Shown here in pieces: positions 1 through 8,914 of a stretch of 64,000 nt of DNA (the stretch's first letter is position 1; every line of letters begins with the position of its first letter). Location: contig NZ_CP043661.1 in assembly GCF_014217565.1 (NCBI RefSeq), forward strand, positions 6,014,001-6,078,000, read 5' to 3'. The translations under genes were made by a program, and so were the position numbers. A model generated the notes under the pieces. It was not told the origin of the DNA, searched no databases, and worked only from the letters and a program-made list of their open reading frames with translations. The DNA comes from Kribbella qitaiheensis (GTDB taxonomy: Bacteria > Actinomycetota > Actinomycetes > Propionibacteriales > Kribbellaceae).

Positions 1-115
1 TAGCCGCATCCGGCAGGCTGCTGCTAGGGGACAACATCTGGGGCGGCGCTACTGACTAGAGGGCGGAGTGGCGATAGCGTCTTGACAGCAGCGTTGCTCG
101 GCTTCGGGAGGAACC

Positions 116-1111
116 GTGCGAGGTGCAGAGGGAAGGGTGAACCTCGGTCCGCCTGTCATCACTGTGGGCGCGGTCGCGCTTGTGTTTGCGCTGACGGCGG
201 CGCTTGGTGCTGATGCCTCGACTGGTTCGGTGGATAGCGACGTATTTGTCGGTGGCGTGCCGTGGACAGTCTGGCGGATGGTCGCGGCTGCGGCGGTGGT
301 GTTGTTCCTCGCGGTGATAGTGACCGCCGTTCGCGTCCTCGTTGAGGTCGACAGGTGGGGGATCGTCGCATCCAAGTCCACCCGCTGGACGTACCTCGCA
401 TTTGCGACGGCGGGTGCCGGTGCACTGATCGTCGGCCGGCTTGTTGCTAGTGGCAATAACCCCGATCTTCCGGTCAAGAATCTCGAGCTGCGGACCGGCG
501 CCGTACTGCTGACTGGACTGATTGCCACAATCCCCTGGCTCGTTCTCGTCTGGCTCGCGCATGAAACGTGCCACCTCCTTCAGCGTCGGATCGAGCTGTT
601 GCCGCCGATTCCCACCAGAACAGAGGAGTCCGCCGCCGCGAGCCTCGTTGGAGGCGCCGAGTTGCATCGTGAAGTGATCAGCCGGCTGCTGCGTCTGTGG
701 GATCTGCTGGTGCTTTGCGTCGGGGTGTTCGCGCTCGGTGTGGTCGCGGCCATCGTCACGTCGAGCACACTGCGTGCTGCATTCATCGACGTACATCCGG
801 ATCGAGAGAGGGACTTCCCGGCAGTGAACGTCCTGTACTACGGCGCCTTGTTCGCCGTCATCGCGTCGGTGCTCAGCGTGCCGCTGGTCGCGGCATGGAG
901 GCGATGCGCCCAACACGTCGTCGATCGCGCCTACCCCCTCCCAGCGGATGGACAACCGACAGAAGCATGGGTAGCTGCCCGGGCTCGCCTCGAGGTGCTG
1001 TTGCACCTGAACGTCTCGCTGCTACGGAATCCGCTCACCGGTCTGGCCGTGCTGTCACCGCTGCTTACCAGCGCCTTGGCCGCGTTCATTCCACAGCTCG
1101 CGAAGTCCTGA
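116..1111 (+). CDS. Unknown multi-pass membrane protein
   Basis: 331 aa from a GTG start preceded by GGAGGA at 107-112. Hydrophobic stretches lie near residues 11-30, 53-74, 92-110, 128-148, 194-216 and 241-263, with a further one at the C-terminus, so this is an integral membrane protein with about six or seven spans. A loop of about 45 residues between the fourth and fifth spans is charged (RRIELLPPIPTRTEES). I recognise no family motif and assign no function. A TTGACA box at 82-87 may belong to its promoter. It stands alone, with the next feature on the opposite strand a decayed hydrolase. Confidence 0.75.
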   Translation: MRGAEGRVNLGPPVITVGAVALVFALTAALGADASTGSVDSDVFVGGVPWTVWRMVAAAAVVLFLAVIVTAVRVLVEVDRWGIVASKSTRWTYLAFATAGAGALIVGRLVASGNNPDLPVKNLELRTGAVLLTGLIATIPWLVLVWLAHETCHLLQRRIELLPPIPTRTEESAAASLVGGAELHREVISRLLRLWDLLVLCVGVFALGVVAAIVTSSTLRAAFIDVHPDRERDFPAVNVLYYGALFAVIASVLSVPLVAAWRRCAQHVVDRAYPLPADGQPTEAWVAARARLEVLLHLNVSLLRNPLTGLAVLSPLLTSALAAFIPQLAKS

Positions 1112-1240
1112 GCGGAGAACGATCGCGGTCAGCTGCCGAGGAGACTCGTCTCATCTGCCGGGGGCGATGTGTGCGAAGAAGATATCGGTGGGTCTCAGGG
1201 TACCCTGCTGCTATGACGAGGCAATGCCCAACGGACCTGA

Positions 1241-1890
1241 CTAGGCGACTTCCTTCACGAGGCTGGTGAGTTCGTGGTTGAAGCGGGGGTGGGTTTCGGT
1301 GAAGGGCAGGTGGCCTACGCCGTGGTACCAGGATGGTTTGGCGGTTTTGCAGATGTCGAGGACGTGTTCGGACATCGAGGGTAGGACGATCGTGTCGGAG
1401 CGTCCGTGGGTTACGAGGACGGGTACGGTCAGGTCGGCCAGTACGTCGTCGCTGTTGATCTCGCGCGAGATCAGCGCGCCCCTGACCTCGGGGGAAACGA
1501 CCATGTTCCAAGCCAGCGCGGCGTTCCAGTCGTTCGGGGCGAGGGGCTCGCTGGTGCAGACGCTGAGGAAGCGCCGAATGGCGGCGATGTTCGTGGGGAG
1601 GTCGGGTTGGCCGGCGTCCGGCGCGTTCTCGAGATCGGCCACCCCAGGCATCAAGCGAGATGTCGTCGACGTCACGATCCGAGAGCCCACATCCACGCTC
1701 GTCGTAGCGGATGAGAGTGTGATTGTCCCCGAGAGCGTCGAGCCACTGGCGCCACACCGGACTCTCCCCGTCGAACTCCAGGTGGATCGTCCAGGTCGCG
1801 ACTCTGACGAGTGGTGGACCGTCGCCACGGACCGGATACGCCAACTTCACCGCATCCGGCCGCCGCACAGTAGCCGACCTTCTGTCGCAC
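1241..1890 (-). pseudogene. Decayed alpha/beta-hydrolase, possibly chimeric
   Basis: Reading from 1890 on the minus strand, the protein begins MRQKVGYCAAA. It then continues in another frame with DAVKLAYPVRGDGPPLVR and RYDERGCGLSDRDV (about 1640-1855), typical of the N-terminal half of the LuxR-associated alpha/beta-hydrolase family. A third frame (1241 to about 1640) carries a hydrolase C-terminus: VPVLVTHGRSD holds the acid residue and GVGHLPF the catalytic His. The nucleophile-elbow region (GxSxG) is missing altogether. So there are at least two frame changes and an internal deletion. The C-terminal part reads like a different hydrolase subfamily from the N-terminal part, so the deletion may have fused two neighbouring hydrolase genes. 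Not expected to make an enzyme. Confidence 0.75.
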
Positions 1891-1956
1891 CTCTCGATCG
1901 TACCGAGATCTGCGTCATCCGCACCGCACCAAAGCGGCTGCTGAAAGGGAGTTCGG

Positions 1957-2175
1957 CTAGTCGAGTTCGCGCACGCTCGTTGTCTCGTCCGGCTCGACTG
2001 CCGATCGGTCGGACGTCTGCTGAGGCAGGGGGGCATGGGGAACTTTCTTCACCAGTTTGCCCGACTGTGATTTCTCGGCCAGGATCCGGACAGCGACGAA
2101 GATGCCTGCGCTGACGAGGGCAAGGGTGGTGATCAACACGGCGAACAGCACCGGCATGCTCATCTGATCGAACAT
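1957..2175 (-). CDS. Small single-pass membrane protein
   Basis: 72 aa. I start at ATG 2175 because AAGGAG lies nine bases upstream, whereas the longer reading from 2232 has no such site. One strongly hydrophobic segment (about residues 5-27, FAVLITTLALVSAGIFVAV) is followed by a charged, probably cytoplasmic tail with KK and several acidic residues. Family unknown. The short size and single span suggest an accessory or regulatory membrane peptide, but nothing in the context points to a partner. Confidence 0.6.
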   Translation of the reverse strand: MFDQMSMPVLFAVLITTLALVSAGIFVAVRILAEKSQSGKLVKKVPHAPLPQQTSDRSAVEPDETTSVRELD

Positions 2176-2347
2176 CGACCTCAGCTCCTTCTCATTGCCA
2201 AGGACGCTACGCCGATTCCCCCCAACAACCACTTACGGCAACCTAACGGCTATTCGCGCCAGCTTTCTATGCCTCTGACAACTAATTCTCGAGCTGGCGC
2301 GAGGCGCGACCGGCCTCATGCGACGGACGCACCTGTCGGCGTCGCTT

Positions 2348-2644
2348 CTACTTCACCGCGATGATCTCTGCGGTGCGGATGTCCGGGTCCGTTGCGAGGA
2401 GGTCGGCGCCAACCTGGCCGAGAGCGATCGGAATCTGACCGTTCAGGTGGGCCTGACGAGCGTCCTCCCCCTCGAAGGTGTCGAAGATGCCGTAGGTGGT
2501 ATCGCTCAGCTTGAACGCGTACCAGGTGACGGTGCCCTCCTCGGCCAACGCCAATTCGCGTCCCTGCTTGAGGAACTCGCCGAGCTCTTCTCCCTTGCCA
2601 GGCTTGGCTTCGAGCAGCGCCAGCAGTCCACGATCGACTCCCAT
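2348..2644 (-). CDS. ABM-domain (putative quinol monooxygenase-like) protein
   Basis: 98 aa from ATG 2644 (AAAGGA upstream). The pattern LLALLEAKPGKGEELGEFL, followed by EEGTVTWYAFKLSDTTYGIFDTFEGEDARQAHL, is the antibiotic-biosynthesis-monooxygenase dimeric alpha/beta-barrel fold (YgiN/ABM type). The sequence order is beta-strand with a Lys/Glu-rich helix, then W/Y-rich strands, then an EDARxAHLNG helix. Members are small cytoplasmic proteins acting on quinols or haem, or with no known activity; the substrate here cannot be told. It follows the membrane protein at 2662-3255 by 17 bases on the same strand, so the two are probably co-transcribed. Confidence 0.8.
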   Translation of the reverse strand: MGVDRGLLALLEAKPGKGEELGEFLKQGRELALAEEGTVTWYAFKLSDTTYGIFDTFEGEDARQAHLNGQIPIALGQVGADLLATDPDIRTAEIIAVK

Positions 2645-2661
2645 TGGAGATCCTTTCATCG

Positions 2662-3255
2662 TCAAGGCCGGGGCCTTGAAACCAATCTGGCGGACAACGC
2701 GAATCCAAGGGCGATGGCCAGCATCGTCAGGACACCGCGTGGCCAGAAGATATGACTGTCGCGGAAGGACCAGCCAGCCGCGATCAAAATGACACCGCCC
2801 GGCACAGCGCGTACGCCGTACCGGATGCAGAGGGCGACCGTCATGGCCGCGGCCGCCACGAGAAATCCGTACACCCCAACGCGACCGAACGCGTCGCCAC
2901 CGGCAAATAACGGCTGTACGGCGGCGCCAAGATCCGAGAAGGCACCGCCATTTCTCGCCACCGTGCCCGCGGAGAACCCGGCAACCAGATCGAGCCCCGT
3001 GTAGAAGACCGCGTAGGTGAACGCCCCGACCCACGCCACAACAGTCGCGACGCCGGCACCATCCCGTCCGGGACGCCGCCACAGTGGAGCGATGAACCCG
3101 ACCGCGAGGAGGGGGAAGACAGGCAGCAGAAACACATGAAGTCGCTGCCACGACCTCGCCGTCCCGACAGTCAGAAAGTGAGGATGAACCAGCCCGGCAA
3201 CGGCAAGCAGAATCGGCGGCACGATCACCAAACCGACCAGTCGCAGCGACCTCAT
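2662..3255 (-). CDS. Unknown six-span membrane protein
   Basis: 197 aa, almost entirely hydrophobic, with about six spans near residues 5-23, 42-60, 69-88, 110-125, 131-147 and 172-190. Short Arg-rich turns (WRRPGRDG; SRPRP at the end) mark cytoplasmic sides. Trp, Tyr and His occur at membrane interfaces (AGLVHPHFL, YAVFYTGLD, SFRDSHIFWPRG). I do not recognise a named family. It is the first gene of a likely two-gene unit with the ABM protein at 2348-2644, which may mean a redox or quinone-related role; that is inference only. Confidence 0.7.
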   Translation of the reverse strand: MRSLRLVGLVIVPPILLAVAGLVHPHFLTVGTARSWQRLHVFLLPVFPLLAVGFIAPLWRRPGRDGAGVATVVAWVGAFTYAVFYTGLDLVAGFSAGTVARNGGAFSDLGAAVQPLFAGGDAFGRVGVYGFLVAAAAMTVALCIRYGVRAVPGGVILIAAGWSFRDSHIFWPRGVLTMLAIALGFALSARLVSRPRP

Positions 3256-3831
3256 CGACTCAATCTAGCCTCGCCACTCACCAACCGCGCCGCCGCCGCG
3301 ATCACGTCTCGCTTACGTCACGCCGCTGCTCACGGTCTCGCCGCGTCCACAGCATCGAGGCGCAATGCTCCCCAAGCGCCACCCCGAGTCACCTCGAAGT
3401 GAACGCCCTCGGCTGTGATTCACGCCTGGTCGGCGGGTCAACCCTGGTTCGCGCCGGCCTTGGTGAGGCCGGCCCCGGTCCGCGGGGTTCCGACCGATCG
3501 ATCCCCGATTCGGCGTCTTTGAGCACCGGTTGAGCATGCCCCGCGGTGGCCGTGCTCATGTGGTGCACAAGGATCGCCCCGGTGTCGCGTTGTGGAGGGG
3601 GCAGGTGCTACCGGTTGAACGCTGCTTAGCCTGCTCGACGAGGGCGGGTTTAGGTCGTCGGCTGCCGGGTTTTTCGTCCGCTGCCGGACTGATAGCGCGC
3701 TATCGGCCGAACATCGTGTCAGCGGACCCGATCCCGGGCCCACCCTCACCCCGGGAGCCAGGTGGCGGCGAACCATGGTGGGCAGCGCCGTCGGAGGAGC
3801 TGCGATGCGGGGCTCTTCCCGTGGTACGTGG
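3256..3831. other. 576-base stretch with no convincing gene
   Basis: Several short open frames cross this stretch on both strands, but their translations are Arg/Pro/Ser-rich with no hydrophobic or domain pattern, typical of non-coding frames in GC-rich DNA. I see no RNA gene, no clear terminator and no repeat. It separates the membrane-protein operon ending upstream on the minus strand from the small gene at 3832-4071. Confidence 0.5.
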
Positions 3832-4071
3832 TCAGGCGCTGGTGGCTACTGGGGACAACAACAGGTGGCTTATGCGCTGGGATTGGGTTAGGCGGTGAGC
3901 GGCCAGGCGGGCGCAGGCGGCGTCTATGGCGGCTCGTTGGGTTGTGTAGTAGCCGTACCAGTAGGGGTCGTCCGGTTGCGGGTCGTAGGCGTCGTCGAGG
4001 TCGGCGTACCAGTCGCAGCCGGTTCGGAAGACGCGTGCGTGTAGGTGGATCTCGGTGCCCAAGTCGTTCAT
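3832..4071 (-). CDS. Small hypothetical protein
   Basis: 79 aa from ATG 4071. The N-terminal two thirds have good GC-rich third positions and an unusually aromatic and acidic composition (TGCDWYADLDDAYDPQP, then DDPYWYGYYTTQRAAID), which is unlike a random frame. The last 15 residues are less convincing. No domain recognised. The upstream sequence gives only a weak ribosome-binding site (GGGAT). It could be a genuine small soluble protein or the remnant of a longer one. Confidence 0.5.
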   Translation of the reverse strand: MNDLGTEIHLHARVFRTGCDWYADLDDAYDPQPDDPYWYGYYTTQRAAIDAACARLAAHRLTQSQRISHLLLSPVATSA

Positions 4072-4166
4072 CGCTCGCCATCCCAGGTGAGATTGCCGTG
4101 CGTGCCTACAGTTCCCATGATGGAACTGCGTAAACGGTGTTCGGTGACGCGACACGCGGGGATGGG

Positions 4167-5261
4167 TCAGGTGACGAGAACGGTGATTCGCTGGGCGCTG
4201 TTGTTGGCGAAGCCGCCTCGGTTCCAGGGCGCCTCGATCGGCTGGACGCGGCCGCTTTCGTCGTGGGCGCGGACCGTCAGGACGTGTTCACCCGGACGGG
4301 CATCCCAGTCGTAGGAGAAGGAGCGCCACGAGAGGTCGTTGCTTGGAGCATCCAGTTTGGCGTCGCTCCAGGAGGCGCCGGCGTCGACGCTGACCTCGAC
4401 GCGTTCGATCGGGGCCCAGCCGGACCAGGCCCGGCCGCTCAGGACAACGGAGCCGGCGGCAACGAAACGGTGGCGGCTCATGAAGTCGGGGTGACCGGGT
4501 GGGATCAGCAGGGCGCGCGGCTCGATCCGGGTCACGCCGACGCCGATCTCGCCGGCCTCCTGGCGGAAACGGTAGGCGACCGCGTTCTGGTAGCCGGTGA
4601 ATTCGTGGTCGATGACCTCGATCGAGCGCAGCCACTTGACGCTCGCCATCCCGTACCAGCCAGGCATCACCAGCCGCAGGGGATACCCGTGCTGTGGCGG
4701 CAAAGGATGCCCGTTCATCTCCCACGCGACGATGGCGCCGGAGTCCAGCGCTTCGCGGACGGTGAGCCCCCGCTGGTAGTCCTGTTCGACCCCACGTTCA
4801 AACCCATGGTCCGCGCCGGTGAAGACAACATCGATCGCATCCTTGCGCAGCCCGGCCGCACGGAGCAGGTCAGCAAGCGGTACGCCGGTCCACTCGGCCG
4901 TGCCGACCGCCTCGACCAACCACGGCTGGCTGATCGGTCGCGGGTTCAAACCGGCCCGGCCGTTCCCCGCGCATTCCAGCGTGACCCGGACGGTCTCACG
5001 CCCCATCGCCCGCAAGGCTGTCAGACCGAACGACAGTGGTTGCTCGACACAACCATCAACGGACAATTCCCAGGTCGCCGCGTTGGCGGCAGGGATGTCG
5101 TAGTGCACCAGCACGTAGTGCAGGCCGGGCGGCGTCAGGTCGTACCGCAACGCCTCCAGCGGAATGCCGTGATTCCGCGCGGCCAGTTGCAGCTCGTCAC
5201 CGGTGATCCCCTCCCCGGTGTCCGCAAGGCGACTCTTCGTACTGAAGTTCTCGACGGTCAT
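4167..5261 (-). CDS. Sulfite-oxidase-family molybdopterin enzyme
   Basis: 364 aa. The oxidoreductase molybdopterin-binding domain spans about residues 45-220. TLECAGNGR holds Cys97, the expected molybdenum ligand, followed by ISQPWLVEAVGTAEWTGVPLADLL and the substrate-pocket stretch GYPLRLVMPGWYGMASVKWL. The C-terminal third (about 230-364) is the Mo-co dimerisation domain seen in sulfite oxidases (GRAWSGWAPIERVEVSVDAG, ending with the PWNRGGFANN element). No TAT or Sec signal is visible at the N-terminus, so the protein looks cytoplasmic, unlike SorA or MsrP. No haem subunit or partner gene is adjacent. Sulfite or a related oxyanion is the family substrate; the true one is not known. Confidence 0.88.
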   Translation of the reverse strand: MTVENFSTKSRLADTGEGITGDELQLAARNHGIPLEALRYDLTPPGLHYVLVHYDIPAANAATWELSVDGCVEQPLSFGLTALRAMGRETVRVTLECAGNGRAGLNPRPISQPWLVEAVGTAEWTGVPLADLLRAAGLRKDAIDVVFTGADHGFERGVEQDYQRGLTVREALDSGAIVAWEMNGHPLPPQHGYPLRLVMPGWYGMASVKWLRSIEVIDHEFTGYQNAVAYRFRQEAGEIGVGVTRIEPRALLIPPGHPDFMSRHRFVAAGSVVLSGRAWSGWAPIERVEVSVDAGASWSDAKLDAPSNDLSWRSFSYDWDARPGEHVLTVRAHDESGRVQPIEAPWNRGGFANNSAQRITVLVT

Positions 5262-5325
5262 GGCAACTCCTTCCCCCGATCGTCAGCCTAGGACAAAGAA
5301 GGGAACTGCACTATATGGGCCAGGC

Positions 5326-5934
5326 TCAGAGCCAGCCGTTGCCGATGGCGATCCGGACGGCCTCGGCGCGGGTTCGGGCGCCGGTCTTGCCGATGGCGGC
5401 GGACAGGTGGTTACGGACGGTGCCCTCGGAGAGGTGGAGTTCGCGGGCGATGTCCGCGACGGTGCCGCCTTCGCGGGCGGACCGTAGTACGTCGGACTCC
5501 CGCGCGGTCAGCGGGCTCGTGCCGGCGACCAAGGTTTCCGCCGCCAGGGAGGGGTCGACCACCCGTAGGCCCTGGTGAACGCGGCGTACGGCGTCGGCGA
5601 GCTGGGCGGCGGGGGTGTCCTTCACGACGAACCCAGTCGCCCCGGCCTCCATCGCACGCCGCAGATACCCGGGCCGCCCGAAGGTCGTCACCATCAAAAC
5701 CCGAACCCCCGGTACTGCGGTACGCAACGCCGCGGCAGCCTCGATCCCGTCAAGACCGGGCATCTCCACGTCCAGCAGCGCCACATCGGGCTTGGCCGCG
5801 CGGACGGCGTCGACCACCTCATCGCCCCGGCCGACCTCGGACACCACCTCGAGATCGGGTTCCAGATCGAGCAACGCGGCAAGGGCGCCTCGGACCAGTG
5901 CCTGGTCGTCCGCGATCAACAGTCGGATCGTCAC
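5326..5934 (-). CDS. NarL/FixJ-type response regulator (DesR-like)
   Basis: 202 aa. Receiver domain at residues 1-120: acidic pair D9/D10, phosphoacceptor D55 in ALLDVEMPGLDG, conserved Thr in MVTTFG and Lys in VVKDTP. A LuxR-type helix-turn-helix covers about 138-195 (LTARESDVLRSAREGGTVADIA, then LSEGTVRNHLSAAIGKTGA). Its start overlaps the stop of the histidine kinase gene by 4 bases (ATGA), so the two are translationally coupled. Upstream in the same direction lie an ABC-2 permease and its ATPase, the usual arrangement in which the pair controls the exporter. Confidence 0.93.
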   Translation of the reverse strand: MTIRLLIADDQALVRGALAALLDLEPDLEVVSEVGRGDEVVDAVRAAKPDVALLDVEMPGLDGIEAAAALRTAVPGVRVLMVTTFGRPGYLRRAMEAGATGFVVKDTPAAQLADAVRRVHQGLRVVDPSLAAETLVAGTSPLTARESDVLRSAREGGTVADIARELHLSEGTVRNHLSAAIGKTGARTRAEAVRIAIGNGWL

Positions 5935-7085
5935 GGGGCAACTCTGACAGCCAGCCGGAATCCGCCATCCGGCGCCTGGCCGACCTGGACGCTCGCGCCC
6001 GCCTGGTCGGCCCGCTCCCGAAGCCCGATCAGCCCGTGCCCGGACGTGCCGGCGACCGCGGTTGGGCCCTTCCCGTCGTCGACGACCTCGACCATCGACT
6101 TGCTGAGCCGGATCGTGCAGCGCTTGGCGCCCGAGTGGCGGATGACGTTCGTGACGCCCTCGCGGACCACCCAGGCGAACAGTTCGCGGTTCTCCTCAGG
6201 CACCTCGTCGACCACCGTCGGCAGGTCCGCCTTGATCTCCGCAGCCTGCAGCGCCGCTCGCGCGGACACCAGTTCCCCGGCCAGACTCAACTCGCGATAC
6301 CCCGCGACAGCGGCCCGTACGTCGGCCAGTGCCGCTCGCGCCAGTTGCTCCACGTCGGCCACCTCGGCCGCGGCCCTGGTCGGATTGGCCTCCATCAGCC
6401 GCCCGGCCAGCTCGGCCTTGACCGTGATCACCGTGAGCGAGTGGCCGAGGATGTCGTGCAGATCCCGGGCGAACCGGTTCCGTTCCTCCTGTACCGCGAG
6501 TTCGGCGAAGTCCTTGCGAGCGGCGGTCAACTCGATGCTGCGCAGCATCGCGCGGCGGATCCCGAAGACCGCGAGCCCGCCGAGGACGATCGACAGGCTG
6601 TAGCTCCCGTCGTCCCGCCAGCCCGGGGTGAGCCGGAGCGCGAGCTCGGCGACCGCCAGCAGACCGGCCCCGAGCGCCACGCCGACGCGCAGTGGCAGCA
6701 CCATCATGCCGAGCGCCTCGACGAAAACCAGCGATGTCAACGCGGTGACGCCGGCCGCCGGAAGCATCAGCGCCGCCAAGGCGAGCAGCGTGACGATGAA
6801 ACCGAGCCGAACGCCCATGGGCGTCTTCACCCGGGCCATGTTGTTGGACCGGGCGTACCAGAAGAACGCCATGTAGGCGACGGCGAACCCGACAACTCCC
6901 AGCAGCCCCAGCGCCCGCTCGGCCATGTCGTCGTGATTGAGGATGACCCCGAGCGGCTTGCCCAGGAAGAACAGCCAGACACCGGTCAGCAGCCAGCCGA
7001 AGCCGGGCCGCCGGCGCGCGCTGTCCAAGACGGCGCCGACGGCCTCGTACTGGTCCGGCTCTGCCAGCCGGTCGCGACGATTCAC
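5931..7085 (-). CDS. DesK-type sensor histidine kinase
   Basis: 384 aa. An N-terminal sensor module of about five or six membrane spans (residues 30-180) is followed by HisKA_3 with ERNRFARDLHDILGHSLTV, where His210 is the predicted phosphorylation site. The HATPase domain follows, with N-box REGVTNVIRHSGA, DDGKGP and GHGLIGLRERADQAG. This is the family that senses membrane state or antibiotics through its transmembrane segments. It is downstream of an ABC-2 exporter pair (22 bases after the permease) and overlaps the response regulator by 4 bases, so all four genes probably form one operon acting in export or detoxification. Confidence 0.93.
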   Translation of the reverse strand: MNRRDRLAEPDQYEAVGAVLDSARRRPGFGWLLTGVWLFFLGKPLGVILNHDDMAERALGLLGVVGFAVAYMAFFWYARSNNMARVKTPMGVRLGFIVTLLALAALMLPAAGVTALTSLVFVEALGMMVLPLRVGVALGAGLLAVAELALRLTPGWRDDGSYSLSIVLGGLAVFGIRRAMLRSIELTAARKDFAELAVQEERNRFARDLHDILGHSLTVITVKAELAGRLMEANPTRAAAEVADVEQLARAALADVRAAVAGYRELSLAGELVSARAALQAAEIKADLPTVVDEVPEENRELFAWVVREGVTNVIRHSGAKRCTIRLSKSMVEVVDDGKGPTAVAGTSGHGLIGLRERADQAGASVQVGQAPDGGFRLAVRVAP

Positions 7086-7107
7086 GGCTTCACGTTAACC
7101 GTGGCGC

Positions 7108-7842
7108 TCAGGCGCGGGCGGTGTCGGCGCGGTACCGGCGGAGCGCGATGAAACCGAGGACTACGGTCCAGCCCAGTACGACCAGGACGGCGTGAGTTTC
7201 GATCCCACCCTGCGACAGCGCGCTGCGGGAGCTCTGCCCGGTCCAGTACGCCGGGGTCAGCTGGGCGATGTGCTTCATCACCGACGGCATCGACTCGACC
7301 GGTAGCCAGAGTCCGCCGAAGGCCGCGATCAGCATCGTGCTCAGTCCGGTGATCGGCTGGACGCTGTCCGGCTTGGCGGCGTACCCGATGACCAGGCCGA
7401 TCGCGGCGAACGGCAGGGCGCCCAGCCAGGACACCAGCGCCACGGACACCCACTGGGACAGGCTCAGGTGGACGTCGCCGGCCGCCATACCGAACAGGAA
7501 GACGACGACCAGCGGCGGGATCGCCAGCAGCAGCGACAGGATCACCTTGGATGTGACGTAGGCCTGCGGCTTCAGCGGCGTGAGCCGCAGGGTGCGGTTC
7601 CAGCCGCCGTCGCGCTCGGCGGCGATGATGCCACCGCTGCTCATCGCGGCGGACATCGAACCGAAGATCGCCATGCTCACCATCACGTAGGCGATGGCCG
7701 AGATCCCGCTCTGGCTGGCGTCCTTCGGGATCGTCAGGCCGAAGATGGCGAACAGCACCAAGGGCATCAGGATCGCGAAGATCACCACCCGCCGGTTCCG
7801 CAGCGTGCGCCTGATATCGAACTTCAGGTAGTCGAGGTTCAT
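7108..7842 (-). CDS. ABC-2 type transporter permease
   Basis: 244 aa with six hydrophobic spans (about 20-38, 50-75, 102-128, 138-160, 168-186, 218-236) and the short loop AERDGGWNRTLRLTPLKP typical of DrrB/YhfH-type ABC-2 permeases. It overlaps the ATPase gene upstream by 4 bases, so the pair is translationally coupled. The complex is a half-size exporter in the cytoplasmic membrane, probably for a drug, lipid or peptide. Substrate cannot be read from sequence. The neighbouring DesK/DesR pair probably regulates it. Confidence 0.9.
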   Translation of the reverse strand: MNLDYLKFDIRRTLRNRRVVIFAILMPLVLFAIFGLTIPKDASQSGISAIAYVMVSMAIFGSMSAAMSSGGIIAAERDGGWNRTLRLTPLKPQAYVTSKVILSLLLAIPPLVVVFLFGMAAGDVHLSLSQWVSVALVSWLGALPFAAIGLVIGYAAKPDSVQPITGLSTMLIAAFGGLWLPVESMPSVMKHIAQLTPAYWTGQSSRSALSQGGIETHAVLVVLGWTVVLGFIALRRYRADTARA

Positions 7843-8741
7843 GCGACGGACTCCTCCTCGGCGGCGCTGATCGCCAGTACGGCGTCCTCGAGGTCGGCCG
7901 CGGTCACCTCGATGTCATGGGCGTTCGTGTTGTCGAGCAGGTAGCGCAAGGTGTCGTCGGAGTCACCGCACTGCAGCAGCACCACGTCACCCCGCGTTTC
8001 CACACTCCGTACGCCGGGAAGCGCGGCGAACGCGGCAAGGTCGGCCCCGGGCACGGTGGCGCGGATCGTCCGGCCGGAGACGCCTGCCTTGATCTGCGCG
8101 GCGGTGCCGTCGGCAACCACTTTGCCGTTCCGCATCAGCACCACGCGATCGGCGTACGCGTCCGCCTCTTCCAGGTAGTGGGTCGCGAACAGCACGGTCC
8201 GGCCGAGCGCGGTCTCGGCGTGCATGGAGGCCCAGAAGTCACGGCGGGACTCGACGTCCATGCCGGTGGTCGGCTCGTCCAGCACGATCAGGTCGGGTTG
8301 CGGGATGATCGCCATCGCGAACCGGACCCGCTGCTTCTGGCCGCCGGACAGGCCCTTCAACTTGCGGCCGGTCAGGTCGGCGATGCCGGCCCGGTCGAGT
8401 GCTTCGGCGACCGGCATCGGGTCCTTGTGCAACCCGGCGACCAGGTTCAGCAGTTCGCCGACCTTGGCGTCCTCGATGATCCCGCCGCTCTGCAGCATCA
8501 CCCCGATCTTGCCGGCGGCGATCGCCTCGGCCGGCGAGGAGCCGTAGACCTGGACGCTGCCCTGGTCCGGCCGGACCAGGCCGAGCAGCATCTCGATCGT
8601 GGTCGACTTGCCGGCGCCGTTCGGGCCGAGCATCGCCACCACTTCGCCCGACCGGATCGTGAGGTCCACCCCAGCCACGGCCTGCACAGTGCCGTACCTC
8701 TTGGTCACACCGCTGAGGGTGACCGCACTCGTTGTCGTCAT
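7839..8741 (-). CDS. ABC transporter ATP-binding protein
   Basis: 300 aa from ATG 8741. In-frame starts further upstream exist (up to 8807), but MTTTSAVTLSGVTKRYG is the normal beginning of this family; no strong ribosome-binding site decides it. Walker A is GPNGAGKSTT, the Q-loop is QSGGII, the signature is LSGGQKQRV, Walker B is LIVLDEPTTGMD, and the H-loop is ATHYLEEAD. A DrrA-like C-terminal extension follows (about residues 215-300). It powers the ABC-2 permease encoded 4 bases into its own stop. Together they resemble drug-resistance exporters of the DrrAB kind. Confidence 0.92.
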   Translation of the reverse strand: MTTTSAVTLSGVTKRYGTVQAVAGVDLTIRSGEVVAMLGPNGAGKSTTIEMLLGLVRPDQGSVQVYGSSPAEAIAAGKIGVMLQSGGIIEDAKVGELLNLVAGLHKDPMPVAEALDRAGIADLTGRKLKGLSGGQKQRVRFAMAIIPQPDLIVLDEPTTGMDVESRRDFWASMHAETALGRTVLFATHYLEEADAYADRVVLMRNGKVVADGTAAQIKAGVSGRTIRATVPGADLAAFAALPGVRSVETRGDVVLLQCGDSDDTLRYLLDNTNAHDIEVTAADLEDAVLAISAAEEESVA

Positions 8742-8858
8742 ACCGAGAATGCTGTCGCCCGACGACGTAACGGCCATGGTTCGGCCGTCATGACCCACCC
8801 ATGACATTCGTCAGCGACCACTCAGGGTCGCTGGTCAGGGTCCTGTTCAGGGGAACGA

Positions 8859-8892
8859 GAAGAGCTCCCCGCAGCGCCGCGGGGAGCTCTTC
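8859..8892. terminator. Perfect 14-bp hairpin terminator
   Basis: The arms 8859-8872 and 8879-8892 are perfectly complementary (GAAGAGCTCCCCGC and its reverse complement) with a six-base loop. It lies just past the stop of the broken lectin fragment (minus strand) and upstream of the ABC ATPase start, so it would end lectin transcription and insulate the ABC operon. There is no long T run, as is common in high-GC actinobacteria. Confidence 0.8.
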
Positions 8893-8914
8893 ATATCAAG
8901 GTCGTGCTGGTTGG

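Noticed and set aside
3313..3898. Short open frames between 3.3 and 3.9 kb
   Set aside because: Arg/Ser/Pro-rich products with no ribosome-binding sites or domain pattern.
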